DNA from: Diphasiastrum complanatum
Lineage: Eukaryota > Streptophyta > Lycopodiopsida > Lycopodiales > Lycopodiaceae
Direction: 5' to 3'
DNA length: 64,000 nucleotides
NCBI GenBank assembly: GCA_029204225.1
Contig: CM055097.1
Location: 72,369,706 to 72,433,705, forward strand
Part shown: positions 49,401 through 54,559 of the stretch, piece after piece
How the letters are laid out: every line of letters starts with the position of its first letter
Position numbering within the stretch: position 1 is the stretch's first letter
The notes under the pieces: generated by a model
What the model saw: the letters and a program-made list of their open reading frames with translations, nothing else
What the model was told of the DNA's origin: nothing
Database searches by the model: none
Position numbers and translations under genes: made by a program

Positions 49401-50180
49401 TAACCACTATTCCAAATCCCAATTCAAGATTGGAGGTATGTAGCATATTACATTTATTGTGTTTCCAATACCCTAACAACATCCTAGAAGGAAATTTGGT
49501 GGGTGTGGCAGCACTGAAAAAATGTGTTTTGTGTGAGACAGAATAGCAAGATGCATGGAGATCTCTCAAACTAAGCATGCATTTAAACTCCACTATATCA
49601 AGAGCTGAGGGATAAACGTGAGTACCGTCCACAATTGTCCTTCTGCAATGGCGAATCCTGATCCAAACAGGAACTCTGACACTTCAGAGACTAGCCCCTT
49701 GGAATACCTGCCATAGTTCCTGAGAACGTGCTTGGCGACTGCGGGGTCACCCACGACCACAAAATTGCGAGGCCCAGCGGCCAAGCGATAGACGGGGCCA
49801 GATTCCTGCATCCACTTGTAAAGAGGGAGGAAGAGAGCACCTCCAAGGAGATCCTTCACATCTTCCAGCTTTGCATCAGCTATGGGAATCCCTGAATCAT
49901 CATCCCTTCCCTTTCCGAACTTAATTATGGATGTAAGCCAGTCTGGACTCACCCAGGAACGTCCTGCCCCTGCCTTGTCTGGTGCAACCACTTCAGATTT
50001 CACCATGCCTGACCCCACCTCCACGGAAACTACCTTTCCATCCATCCTGAGCTGTGCTTTCTGATAACTGTTTCCAAAGAATGCAGATACGGGGACTTGT
50101 TCATGCTTGAATCTATGAACTAACTGAGAGGAGGGCAATGCAGACGCTGCAAGGCTAGATGATTGCAGCACTTTTGCCAT
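16076..50180 (-). CDS. CYP97B: CYP97B-type cytochrome P450, nine exons, 34-kb gene
   Basis: Nine exons join in phase with GT..AG borders into a 570-residue protein, the usual CYP97B size. CYP97 enzymes are plastid heme monooxygenases. CYP97A and CYP97C hydroxylate carotene rings on the way to lutein; the CYP97B role is less certain and probably overlaps. The N-terminus ([18 protein letters not shown]) is Ser/Ala-rich, like a plastid transit peptide. Visible motifs: I-helix AGHETT (residues 366-371), ExxR as ESMR (422-425), PERF (477-480), heme loop [10 protein letters not shown] with Cys506. The ATG has A at -3 and G at +4. Introns in transcription order are about 9.5 kb, 9.2 kb, 1.4 kb, 9.2 kb, 119 bp, 534 bp, 119 bp and 2.3 kb; most of the length is transposon. 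No frameshift or stop was found, so the gene looks functional. Assignment to CYP97B rather than A or C rests on overall resemblance. Confidence 0.9.
16580..17373. mobile_element. hAT-type element with 8-bp TSD, in CYP97B intron 8
   Basis: A 794-bp element begins CTTAGAAGCCCGTTCC and ends with the inverted counterpart GAACGGGCAATTAAG. It is flanked by a perfect 8-bp direct repeat AAATCAGC (16,572-16,579 and 17,374-17,381), the hallmark length for hAT. The left subterminal region is crowded with the word GGAACGTTCC and its halves. Inside is no recognisable transposase, so it is probably a non-autonomous derivative. It shares the CCCGTTCC ends with the 186-bp element in intron 4. Confidence 0.75.
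18491..18653 (-). CDS. CYP97B: CYP97B exon 8 (residues 495-549), heme loop
   Basis: Acceptor ATAAAAG precedes GTATATTCC, which completes the split Lys and gives [17 protein letters not shown], the heme-binding Cys loop. It ends at TIHTTT with donor GTAAGT. It is 163 bp; with exon 7 it makes exactly 82 codons. Confidence 0.9.
18773..18855 (-). CDS. CYP97B: CYP97B exon 7 (residues 468-494)
   Basis: Acceptor CATTAG precedes GTTTGGGAACGC (VWER). The exon includes the PERF motif (EEFLPERFG) and ends at donor GTAAGT after TTCAA, leaving two bases of a Lys codon completed by exon 8. It is 83 bp. Confidence 0.88.
19390..19497 (-). CDS. CYP97B: CYP97B exon 6 (residues 432-467)
   Basis: Acceptor TTTCAG precedes GTATTAATCAGAAGA (VLIRR). 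The exon continues with [15 protein letters not shown] and ends at donor GTAAGT. It is 108 bp, phase 0. Introns 5 and 6 are short (119 and 534 bp). Confidence 0.9.
19617..19757 (-). CDS. CYP97B: CYP97B exon 5 (residues 385-431), K-helix
   Basis: Acceptor GCTGCAG precedes AATCCTACAGCC (NPTA). The exon carries the K-helix ExxR in [13 protein letters not shown] and ends at donor GTAAGT. It is 141 bp, phase 0 on both sides. Confidence 0.9.
20089..20274. mobile_element. Short MITE of the same hAT-type family, in CYP97B intron 4
   Basis: A 186-bp element has ends GAGCCCGTTCCG and CGGAACGGGAAACTAAG and is flanked by GTCCCAT on both sides (20,082-20,088 and 20,275-20,281). The right end (CTTAGTTTCCCG inverted) matches the CTTAG terminus of the intron-8 element. 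The left half is a cluster of the palindromic words TTCCGGAA and GGAACGTTCC. There is no coding capacity. Confidence 0.65.
20648..20736. repeat. Short tandem duplication, 45-bp period
   Basis: TAGATTTGGTTGGG occurs at 20,651 and 20,696, followed in both copies by TTTGTCCACCA. Directly upstream is a short (TCGA)n run. Intronic, no coding content. Confidence 0.7.
23752..24591 (-). pseudogene. Copia F protease and integrase N-half
   Basis: The protease has the intact catalytic motif [13 protein letters not shown]. The pre-integrase domain has YLYKLSHCY, and the integrase HHCC module runs from HFRLGHLN to [10 protein letters not shown]. The first catalytic Asp is in LVHSDICGP, and TFIDDFSR follows. 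The frame then breaks; the second Asp and the Glu are in other frames near 23,660-23,530. Confidence 0.88.
24588..25388 (-). pseudogene. Copia F gag (UBN2-type)
   Basis: The frame starts with [20 protein letters not shown] at 25,388, then has TAG at 25,326-25,328 where the family has Trp, and continues as [16 protein letters not shown]. It is the capsid-like gag of plant copia elements ([46 protein letters not shown]). A frameshift near 24,610 moves the zinc knuckle [14 protein letters not shown] into the next frame. Confidence 0.88.
25520..25530 (-). promoter_or_regulatory. Copia primer-binding site (initiator Met tRNA)
   Basis: The minus strand reads TGGTATCAGAG immediately after ACGACA, the expected end of a 5' LTR. 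This is the standard copia site complementary to initiator Met tRNA. It fixes the upper end of the internal region of copia F. Confidence 0.85.
25980..26235. repeat. Low-complexity cluster of GCGAAGGTG/GCGAAAAAG words
   Basis: About 250 bp dominated by variants of GGCGAAGGTG, GCGAAAAAGGCG and CTTAAGGCAC-like words, without a regular period. Non-coding. It resembles the other word-cluster repeats in the window but no terminal repeats or target duplication could be fixed. Confidence 0.5.
26530..27913 (+). mobile_element. Internally deleted LINE (ORF1 end, ORF2 end, 3' tail)
   Basis: The left part encodes an ORF1-type RNA-binding segment ([14 protein letters not shown], then [16 protein letters not shown] and [16 protein letters not shown]), resembling the RRM-like nucleic-acid-binding domain of L1-type ORF1. 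About 280 bp later comes the extreme C-terminus of a LINE polymerase with its Cys/His knuckle ([20 protein letters not shown], 27,232-27,291). Endonuclease and RT are gone. The element closes with TTAATAAAG and a (CT)n tract at 27,863-27,913. Confidence 0.75.
27825..27913 (+). other. LINE 3' tail: hairpin, TTAATAAA, (CT)n
   Basis: TATG is followed by the hairpin CACC-CACG-GGTG, CCCAAAAGACG, TTAATAAAGCTTTC and a (CT)n tract of about 50 bp. Two minus-strand copies in intron 2 share the layout with other stem bases. In LINEs such 3' ends are what the reverse transcriptase recognises. Confidence 0.7.
27978..28110. repeat. GC-rich palindromic cluster (GCATCCGG/GTCCGGGTCCCGG words)
   Basis: Contains TCCGGGTCCCGGA, CATCCGGATG and the 12-bp inverted repeat GCATCCGACCCC..GGGGTCGGATGC with a 7-base loop. 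It sits beside the (CT)n tail of the LINE. GC-rich islands like this stand out sharply from the AT-rich intron. Confidence 0.6.
28111..28989. other. Intron 4 remainder; nothing recognised
   Basis: AT-rich intronic DNA directly downstream of exon 4. No coding similarity, LTR or terminal repeat was seen. Confidence 0.5.
28990..29091 (-). CDS. CYP97B: CYP97B exon 4 (residues 351-384), I-helix
   Basis: A 102-bp exon between acceptor TATGCAG and donor GTACAC. It encodes the oxygen-binding I-helix ([18 protein letters not shown]). Too short and start-less to stand out as an open frame, but its borders and phase fit both neighbours exactly. Confidence 0.9.
29092..30449. other. CYP97B intron 3 with possible copia 5' LTR end
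   Basis: A 59-bp direct repeat beginning TACACCTTGCATGCATC occurs at 29,666-29,724 and 29,915-29,973. Shortly after, TTGTTACA is followed by GGGTATCAGAGC at 30,013-30,024, close to the copia primer-binding site (one base off). This suggests an LTR ending at about 30,012 on the plus strand, with no coding region behind it. Confidence 0.5.
30450..30647 (-). CDS. CYP97B: CYP97B exon 3 (residues 285-350)
   Basis: Acceptor TTGCAG precedes ATGGATTTTCTGTGC (MDFLC). The exon encodes [17 protein letters not shown] and the acidic helix up to [12 protein letters not shown], with donor GTTTGT. It is 198 bp, phase 0 on both sides. Confidence 0.9.
30870..31215. repeat. Cluster of TTTGCAAATGC words at both ends of a 330-bp block
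   Basis: The left 100 bp and the right 60 bp are packed with GCAAATGCATTTGCAAAT and its pieces; the middle is ordinary AT-rich DNA. The two-ended layout resembles subterminal repeats of a small DNA transposon. No clean target duplication found. Confidence 0.5.
31282..31397. repeat. Tandem duplication, 58-bp period
   Basis: TTTACTAGTGACATTACTTT recurs at 31,282 and 31,340, followed in both by ACATAYCATCATTTGCAGAAG and an AATAACCAAAGA block. The two copies differ at only a few bases, so the duplication is recent. Confidence 0.85.
31760..31865. repeat. Cluster of CGTTTCT/AGAAACG words
   Basis: About 100 bp hold repeated half-palindromes around TTTCTAGAAA, AGAAACG, CGTTTCT and TTCTTAAGAA. The word resembles that of the cluster at 42,826 next to a hAT transposase remnant. 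No ends defined. Confidence 0.5.
32605..33785 (+). pseudogene. LINE ORF2 fragment: linker and N-half of RT
   Basis: Two overlapping frames encode the segment between the endonuclease and RT of a LINE polymerase ([28 protein letters not shown]) and then the RT ([35 protein letters not shown], and motif [14 protein letters not shown] near 33,660). The reading frame shifts between 33,200 and 33,260. RT motif C and everything beyond are missing; the sequence changes at about 33,785 to the gypsy leader. Non-functional. Confidence 0.82.
34157..35348 (+). pseudogene. Chromovirus gag and protease
   Basis: Gag starts at [11 protein letters not shown] (34,157), runs through a Glu-rich segment, then shifts frame into the capsid-type domain ([20 protein letters not shown] near 34,515). 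From 34,710 one frame holds the gag end, the zinc knuckle [14 protein letters not shown] (about 35,028) and the protease motif [12 protein letters not shown] (about 35,300), where most relatives have DSGA. Confidence 0.85.
35349..37028 (+). pseudogene. Chromovirus reverse transcriptase and RNase H
   Basis: RT starts near 35,900 ([30 protein letters not shown]). The catalytic box reads FLND (36,241-36,252) instead of F/Y-x-DD, so one metal-binding Asp is lost by a GAT-to-AAT change. The TAG at 36,145-36,147 lies just before [13 protein letters not shown], and TGA at 36,511 splits RT from RNase H ([29 protein letters not shown]). Inactive. Confidence 0.88.
37029..38580 (+). pseudogene. Chromovirus integrase with chromodomain
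   Basis: The HHCC module ([15 protein letters not shown] to CQKCQ) is at about 37,322-37,445. The core has MDFIVGLP (37,530), SDQDSKF (37,717) and the Glu in [13 protein letters not shown] (37,798). A one-base deletion near 37,590 breaks the frame between the first Asp and the rest. The GPY/F-like module reads [21 protein letters not shown] chromodomain-like end follows in another frame ([19 protein letters not shown], about 38,480). In chromoviruses this domain directs insertion toward heterochromatin. Confidence 0.85.
38896..39005 (-). other. LINE 3' tail, copy 2 (minus strand), in intron 2
   Basis: On the minus strand: TATG, hairpin TACC-TTAG-GGTA, TTCAAGGACA, TTAATAAAATC, then (TTTC)n and (TC)n to 38,896. 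The layout matches the tail at 27,825 with a changed but still pairing stem. Confidence 0.65.
39262..39345 (-). other. LINE 3' tail, copy 3 (minus strand), in intron 2
   Basis: On the minus strand: GTCTTATG, stem TGC..GCA with an extended loop, AAAAGATATTGGTAAAGCTTAC, then (TC)n. It shares GTCTTATG, AAAAGA and TAAAGCTT with copy 1, although the stem bases differ. Confidence 0.55.
39849..40145 (-). CDS. CYP97B: CYP97B exon 2 (residues 186-284)
   Basis: Acceptor CTAG precedes GTTCGCAGAAGAGC (VRRRA), with the C-helix [10 protein letters not shown]. The exon then covers [18 protein letters not shown] and ends after MLPYWK with donor GTAACA. It is 297 bp, phase 0 on both sides. Confidence 0.9.
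40146..41409. other. Intron 1, gene-proximal part; nothing recognised
   Basis: No coding similarity, LTR edge or terminal repeat was found on either strand. Confidence 0.5.
41410..41714 (+). repeat. Truncated 5' LTR and primer-binding site of copia element G
   Basis: About 280 bp match the 3' LTR at 46,227-46,506 closely (both contain TTGAGCCTTTACAT and GGATTGTTGTTCTATGGC). The block ends ..ATCACCTATA at 41,700 and is followed by TTTGGTTTCAGAGC, the copia primer-binding site with one change. The first half of this LTR is missing. Confidence 0.8.
41832..42073 (+). pseudogene. Unassigned retroelement coding end
   Basis: An open frame reads [20 protein letters not shown] and ends near [11 protein letters not shown] just before an LTR. 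The position directly before TGTTACAG, and the Gly-Gly-Ser end, resemble the 3' end of a gypsy polyprotein, but no catalytic motif is present. The first words could equally be a gag fragment. Function not claimed. Confidence 0.35.
42074..42765 (+). repeat. LTR followed by primer-binding site
   Basis: A 678-bp block starts TGTTACAG and ends CCTGACA at 42,751. TGGAATCAGAGC follows at 42,754-42,765, one base off the initiator-Met primer-binding site. An AATAAAG is near 42,191 and a TATA-like TGTATAAGTG near 42,566. It contains a tandem duplication with 76-bp period (TGCTCACT at 42,331 and 42,407). The internal region behind it is cut by the hAT remnant. Confidence 0.6.
42826..44727 (+). pseudogene. 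hAT transposase remnant: C-terminal exons with intact introns
   Basis: Exon-like blocks splice in phase: 43,512-43,633 (donor CAG/GTATGT), 43,817-44,022 (acceptor TTCAG, donor GTAATG), 44,233-44,340 (acceptor TTTGTAG) and an acidic last exon 44,486-44,727 (acceptor GCGCAG). They encode [20 protein letters not shown] and the hAT dimerisation end [29 protein letters not shown], then a Ser/Asp/Glu-rich tail. Between IAQQF and CEKN about 25-30 conserved residues (the WW..YG..P.L region) are missing, and upstream catalytic exons are replaced by (GA)n and (GT)n tracts. A CAGTG start with GAAACG/CGTTTC words at 42,826 may be the left terminus; the right one was not found. Inactive. Confidence 0.7.
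43003..43490. repeat. (GA)n and (GT)n microsatellite block
   Basis: An uninterrupted (GA)n run at 43,003-43,051 is followed by about 430 bp of GT-dominated sequence with several pure (GT)n runs and short (GA)n runs. Long SLSLSL or RERERE reading frames here are translation artefacts of the repeats. Confidence 0.95.
45115..46012 (+). pseudogene. Copia element G: RT C-end and RNase H
   Basis: Begins inside RT ([19 protein letters not shown]), continues to [20 protein letters not shown] and [11 protein letters not shown]-like text ([19 protein letters not shown]), then shifts frame near 45,555 into RNase H ([44 protein letters not shown]). The purine tract AAGGGAGAG and the 3' LTR follow. The catalytic YVDD part and all upstream domains are missing, although the 5' LTR end and PBS survive at 41,410-41,714. 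Confidence 0.85.
46015..46506 (+). repeat. 3' LTR of copia element G
   Basis: Starts TGTTAGAAATAG right after the purine tract and ends CACCTACA at 46,506 (492 bp). Its second half matches 41,410-41,700 at roughly nine of ten positions by eye. Confidence 0.8.
46507..47843. other. Intron 1 middle part; nothing recognised
   Basis: No coding similarity, LTR or terminal repeat on either strand. Confidence 0.5.
47844..48454 (-). pseudogene. Probable LINE N-terminal zinc-finger fragment
   Basis: On the minus strand three frames overlap, one of which carries [21 protein letters not shown] (C-x2-C-x12-H-x4-C spacing) near 48,120-48,180. A single finger with the GRxFxxxxGLxxH pattern is typical of the N-terminus of R2/NeSL-like non-LTR retrotransposon proteins, but host C2H2 proteins use similar fingers. 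The region is Ser/Leu-rich and GC-richer than the surrounding intron. No endonuclease or RT follows, so the assignment is tentative. Confidence 0.4.
48455..49625. other. Intron 1, exon-1-proximal part; nothing recognised
   Basis: Ordinary intronic DNA up to the exon 1 donor at 49,625. No element edges recognised. Confidence 0.5.
49626..50180 (-). CDS. CYP97B: CYP97B exon 1 (residues 1-185)
   Basis: The exon starts at the ATG at 50,180 and ends after EGQLWT, with donor GTACTC at 49,625. It covers the transit-peptide-like region, a Gly/Lys-rich linker ([15 protein letters not shown]), the A-helix region ([20 protein letters not shown]) and the start of the heme domain ([19 protein letters not shown]). 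It ends in phase 0 and joins to [11 protein letters not shown] of exon 2, as in other CYP97 proteins. Confidence 0.9.
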
Positions 50181-50900
50181 AGTGCTCTCAGCAAAAATGG
50201 CTAAAAAAGGCTTATCAAGTTGAAAAAGGACTGCACAATGGGATGCTAGGTGTTAAATAGCCCATCAATTAGCAATACCTCCACTTAGCTAATAACCATG
50301 AACTGGTTTGTGAGTGTAGCTTATAATTTGATGAAAAACAAGCAACCCACTTGAACTCAGCCTGTCAAACTCCCTTGAGTGAGAAAGCATCCAAATGGGT
50401 CAATGTCTCTGAAGGCCCAGCACTACTGAAGGCCCAGCACTACTGAATACCACTTTCTCTCAGAATTTGGAACAAAACCTACAGTAACTCCAATGCCACT
50501 TCCGACTCAAACGCAACTCCAAAAAAGAATTGCTCCCATTGTTTCAGCTGTTGCTGCATTCCCTTTCCTTATATTCCCTTTCCTTACAACGTCTTTACTA
50601 TACTTGTTAGACTAGCTTCATGGTAATTAGTAGACTAGTTGTAGAGGTAAGTGGTAATTTAAAGACTAGTGGTAGAGGCAATTAGTAGAGGCAAGAATGG
50701 ATGAAATGCATGGATGAGTGATAACATGGTAAGTGGATTTGTGAGAAGTAGTGGTGTCATCCAAGGAAGGAATGACATCAACAATGGGTAAGTCATCCAA
50801 GGACGGAATGACATCAATAATGGGTAGTGGCTTTAGTGAATAGGCCATTACATGGGATGTGTGAGGTGATATTCTTTGCACTTATGTAAGCAATGCATCT
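50181..50900 (-). promoter_or_regulatory. Upstream region of CYP97B with short tandem duplications
   Basis: This is the 5' flank of the P450 on the minus strand. A weak TATA-like CTATTTAAC lies about 75 bp before the ATG. Two small perfect or near-perfect duplications are present: GAAGGCCCAGCACTACT twice (50,411-50,444, 17-bp period) and a 36-bp unit starting GTCATCCAAGG twice (50,756-50,827). A pyrimidine-rich CCCTTTCCTTATATT repeat is near 50,562-50,590. No transcription start can be fixed. Confidence 0.4.
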
Positions 50901-53445
50901 TCATTTTTTAATATTGATGAACAAGGAGTATCTAAGTATTGGGGAAGGGAAAGGCAGGGCTTTTCCCATAATAATTGTCATTGGGTTTTCTTAGTTTTTT
51001 ATTTTTAGTATGTTTAATTTTATTTTTAGTAAGTTCAAAAATGTTGCGCATCTGTTGACTTCTCTAAGATAGTGATTGATAGCTTACTCACCTCTCCATG
51101 AGGCCTGCGCTTTGAAGGCATCTCAACCCTTCACGATCATTTTTCTCTTCACTGAAATGCATTTTTATTTTAACCTTTTTCAACTGAAAGGTGGTAAATG
51201 AGAAAAATCCTTAAAGCACCCTTCAAATTGTGTGAAATAGTTGGTATTGAAGGAAAATGATATTTTGCACCTTTCACCAGGAAAGTGTAGGTGCCCTTCA
51301 AAACAAAGGCCTACTCTTCATCCCTGTCAAGCCCTTTTCAAAAATAGTAATGAATTACAGATATGTAAGGTATTTATGATGACATCTATTTTTAAATAAT
51401 AATTTCAAGCCTACTATTTTGCCATCTAAGACCTAGAAGTTACTACAAAATAGCAGGCAATGCCCAAATTCAGCAAGCGCTTTGTGGGAAGCCAGATGGC
51501 CATGGCTTGGGCAATAGGAAATCACTAGATCTTGAAGATTTTATTACAAGAACTTAGCTTTTAGAAATTGTACTCGCTAAGAAATAAATACAGGTAAAAG
51601 TATTCTATGTAGGTACATACAAATAGCCTTAGCCCTTGATAAAATGTTTTTGTGCTAGAATGAACATTATATTAAGAAAAAAAAACATACAAATTACACA
51701 TTGCCATGATAATTGTAAGCTATTGTGGAGATTTGTTAAAAGATGAGGTGCCACTCCTACGTGAGTTTGAGCTTTAAAATGAGTTGTTTTTTGTAACTCT
51801 TCTTATACATATATACATATATATGTATTTATTTATTTCACCAACTTGAATGCCCTCCATAAAGCAAAGCTTTTCATGTTATTTTAATCATCTTGTCAAA
51901 TTTGTGTTATTCTATCTTTGCAGAGGAAAATGTTCGGTGGTCAACATAGGCAACATGCAATTGGTAACTCAAATAATAATAAAAAAATTATGATGTACTT
52001 GGAAGCGAAAAAAAAAAATTAGCTTTTGATTTCAAATGAATCATTTAGAATCTACGTAAAATCATTTTTTACTTTTTTCATGAAGGAAATCGAGGAGCCT
52101 CACAGAATGGAATCTGTAGGACAAATTTTTTTAGCATGCACCTTTCGAGTGCCGGAAGGTGCAGATCAAAAAAATTATCTTCTTTTACACGCACCTTCCG
52201 TCAGAAGGTACATATAAAAATAAATTATTATTTTTTTAAACAAAGGGTTTTTTCCATTGTTGTAAAAAAATCAATAAGTGAAAAAAATTTTGATTCTATC
52301 TTGTGTCTTTCAATTTTGGATTACGAAATATTTTAGACTACCACCCTTCTTCATGATATTGAGAAATGACATACCCCCGACTTGAGATAACTCCACTAGC
52401 CTTTTCCACAACAAATTAAGATTTGGTCTGTTGACTCATTAATATCCATATCCATTTACTTTTGACTTTGAAACTCATGACTTCTACTCTAAGTTGAGAA
52501 TCTTGGATCCTAGTCTCTAGCATCCAGGCCATACCATTATAGCATCCAAGCTTCACAGCTCATATTGAGCATATGGCACAAATTTGTCCAAGCATCCTAC
52601 CAATGAGTATCTTCTACTCTCTTGGTTGAGATCTATCGATAAGCCCAAACCACTCTTATGTATACTCAAAATAGGTTGTATGCCACACTAACGCACATAG
52701 TCCATTTCAAACCAAGGGGTGATTCTTGTCACTAACTTCCAAAATCAATCCACATACTATTTCAAGCTCAAAACTCAAAAAATCTCACAACATCACAAAT
52801 GACATTCACCCTTTACTTCCTCTCTAGGGAGAGTTGTTTAGAATTATATCACAATCCAAAATTGAAACACAAGATAAAAGCAAAAACATTTCACTTTATC
52901 TTGAAAATTACATACTAAAACAATTTTCTAATTTGGCAAAATTTTAAAGATACATTGTACTTGAGGCCTCATAACTAAAAAAAACTTTTGCTTCTAGCTA
53001 CAGTTTGATTACATTGTTATCACCATTGCATCCCAAATCACTATCATCATCAAGTACATTGGCTCAAAAGTACTACATAGCAAGGTAATTAGTTAAATCA
53101 TTGTCCAATATTGTTGGCCAACAGTTGTGGGTGGCTGAATAGTTTTGGCCAATAGTTGTGGGTATCTAAAAAACCTACAACATAGAATACAAAGGTCATG
53201 CAAATGGAAACACTAGATCAAATGCCCATGATCAAGATTAAGCAATGGGTGACTTACTAACATGCCTCTGCTGCTAGTGACAATAGGTCATTTTATCATA
53301 TATTTGATGTTTGATCAAGATCGTATTGACTTTTCATCACTTTTGTGTAGTTGATGTTAGATTTCTACATTGTAAATGGTTCTAGATGTGTTGACATTCA
53401 TAACCAAAGATTAAGGGGACCTAATTGGATCTTAGTTTCTTCACA
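50901..53445. other. AT-rich intergenic DNA; possible copia LTR at its end
   Basis: No gene recognised. A short inverted-repeat cluster built on GCACCTTCCG/CGGAAGGTGC lies at 52,138-52,210. The last few hundred bases before 53,446 should be a copia 5' LTR ending CTTCACA, the same terminus as the solo LTR at 5,789-6,510; its start was not found. Confidence 0.45.
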
Positions 53446-54135
53446 TGGTATCAGAGCTATTGTTGCAGGTTAGCAAGGATTTGGAGGAGTTACCAATTCT
53501 AGAGTGTGCTAGATTGATTTCTACTCAAAAATCCAGCATTTTATATGTGTAGAATTGATGTTTTGTAGATCAAAACTCAATATAGGGTAGTGATCTTGAA
53601 GTAGGCCAATTTCACACATTACTCACTAGATTTGGATGACTTTAATTGCATTAGGAACGCTCATTAAAGACTACAAGATTTTATATCAAGTTTATAACAT
53701 TTGCATGTAGAATTTGCAAGATTCAATTTTTTGCACTTTTCTCAAACCCTAAATTTGTTTGTATCTCTTATGTTTGAGGCTGCTGGACCTTTTAAGAGTG
53801 TGTTTTTAAGTTTAGGAAGTACAAAAGATCATGAGATTGTAGGTTGATCATTTGTTGATCAAGTATCTTACATTCTATGTGTTGATTTTGCTAGGTTTGG
53901 TGCAAGAAAGAGATTTGTCAGGTTCTATATCTTTGTGATTTTCTTTTTAAGTGAATTTGTTGTCATTCAAAAGAGTGTTTTGTGTATTGGAACAAGTTGA
54001 AAGAGAGGATCAGGTCATTTCAACATGGCCACAAGTGGAGGCTTTATGTTGGAAAGCAATAATAGGCTTACCTCAAGCAACTATTCTACTTGGAGGGTGA
54101 AAATGGAGTCTCTCCTTGTTGTGTCGTCTTCGTAG
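53446..54135 (+). pseudogene. Copia element 5' end: primer-binding site, leader, start of gag
   Basis: A perfect TGGTATCAGAGC (53,446-53,457) follows CTTCACA. After a 570-bp leader, gag starts MATSGGFMLESNNRL (54,025) and SSNYSTWRVKMESLL, the usual copia gag opening. It stops at TAG 54,133-54,135, where the sequence changes to a tRNA-like stretch and a long (GA)n run. The rest of the element is absent. Confidence 0.8.
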
Positions 54136-54361
<226 letters not shown>

Positions 54362-54559
54362 AGAGAGAATAGATGAGTGGAGAAAACAAGAGAGTTTTCT
54401 CCTTGGATTGAGAATGTAAAATGAGTACAAATGGTGCTCTTTTATTCTTGGAAAGGCCCTTTCCCCATTCATTCTATTGGCTACTTGAAATGGCAAGGAT
54501 TGCAATCCAAGATCTTCCAAAGAAACACAAAAGATCTAATGGTGTACAAAGAAACACAC

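Noticed and set aside
16076-50180. P450 exons as scattered pseudogene pieces
   Set aside because: All nine blocks are in order on one strand, with matching phases, GT..AG borders and no stop, and sum to a normal family length.
53446-53457. Remnant of a Met tRNA gene
   Set aside because: TGGTATCAGAGC is a primer-binding site next to an LTR end, not a tRNA; the same holds for 25,520, 30,013, 41,703 and 42,754.
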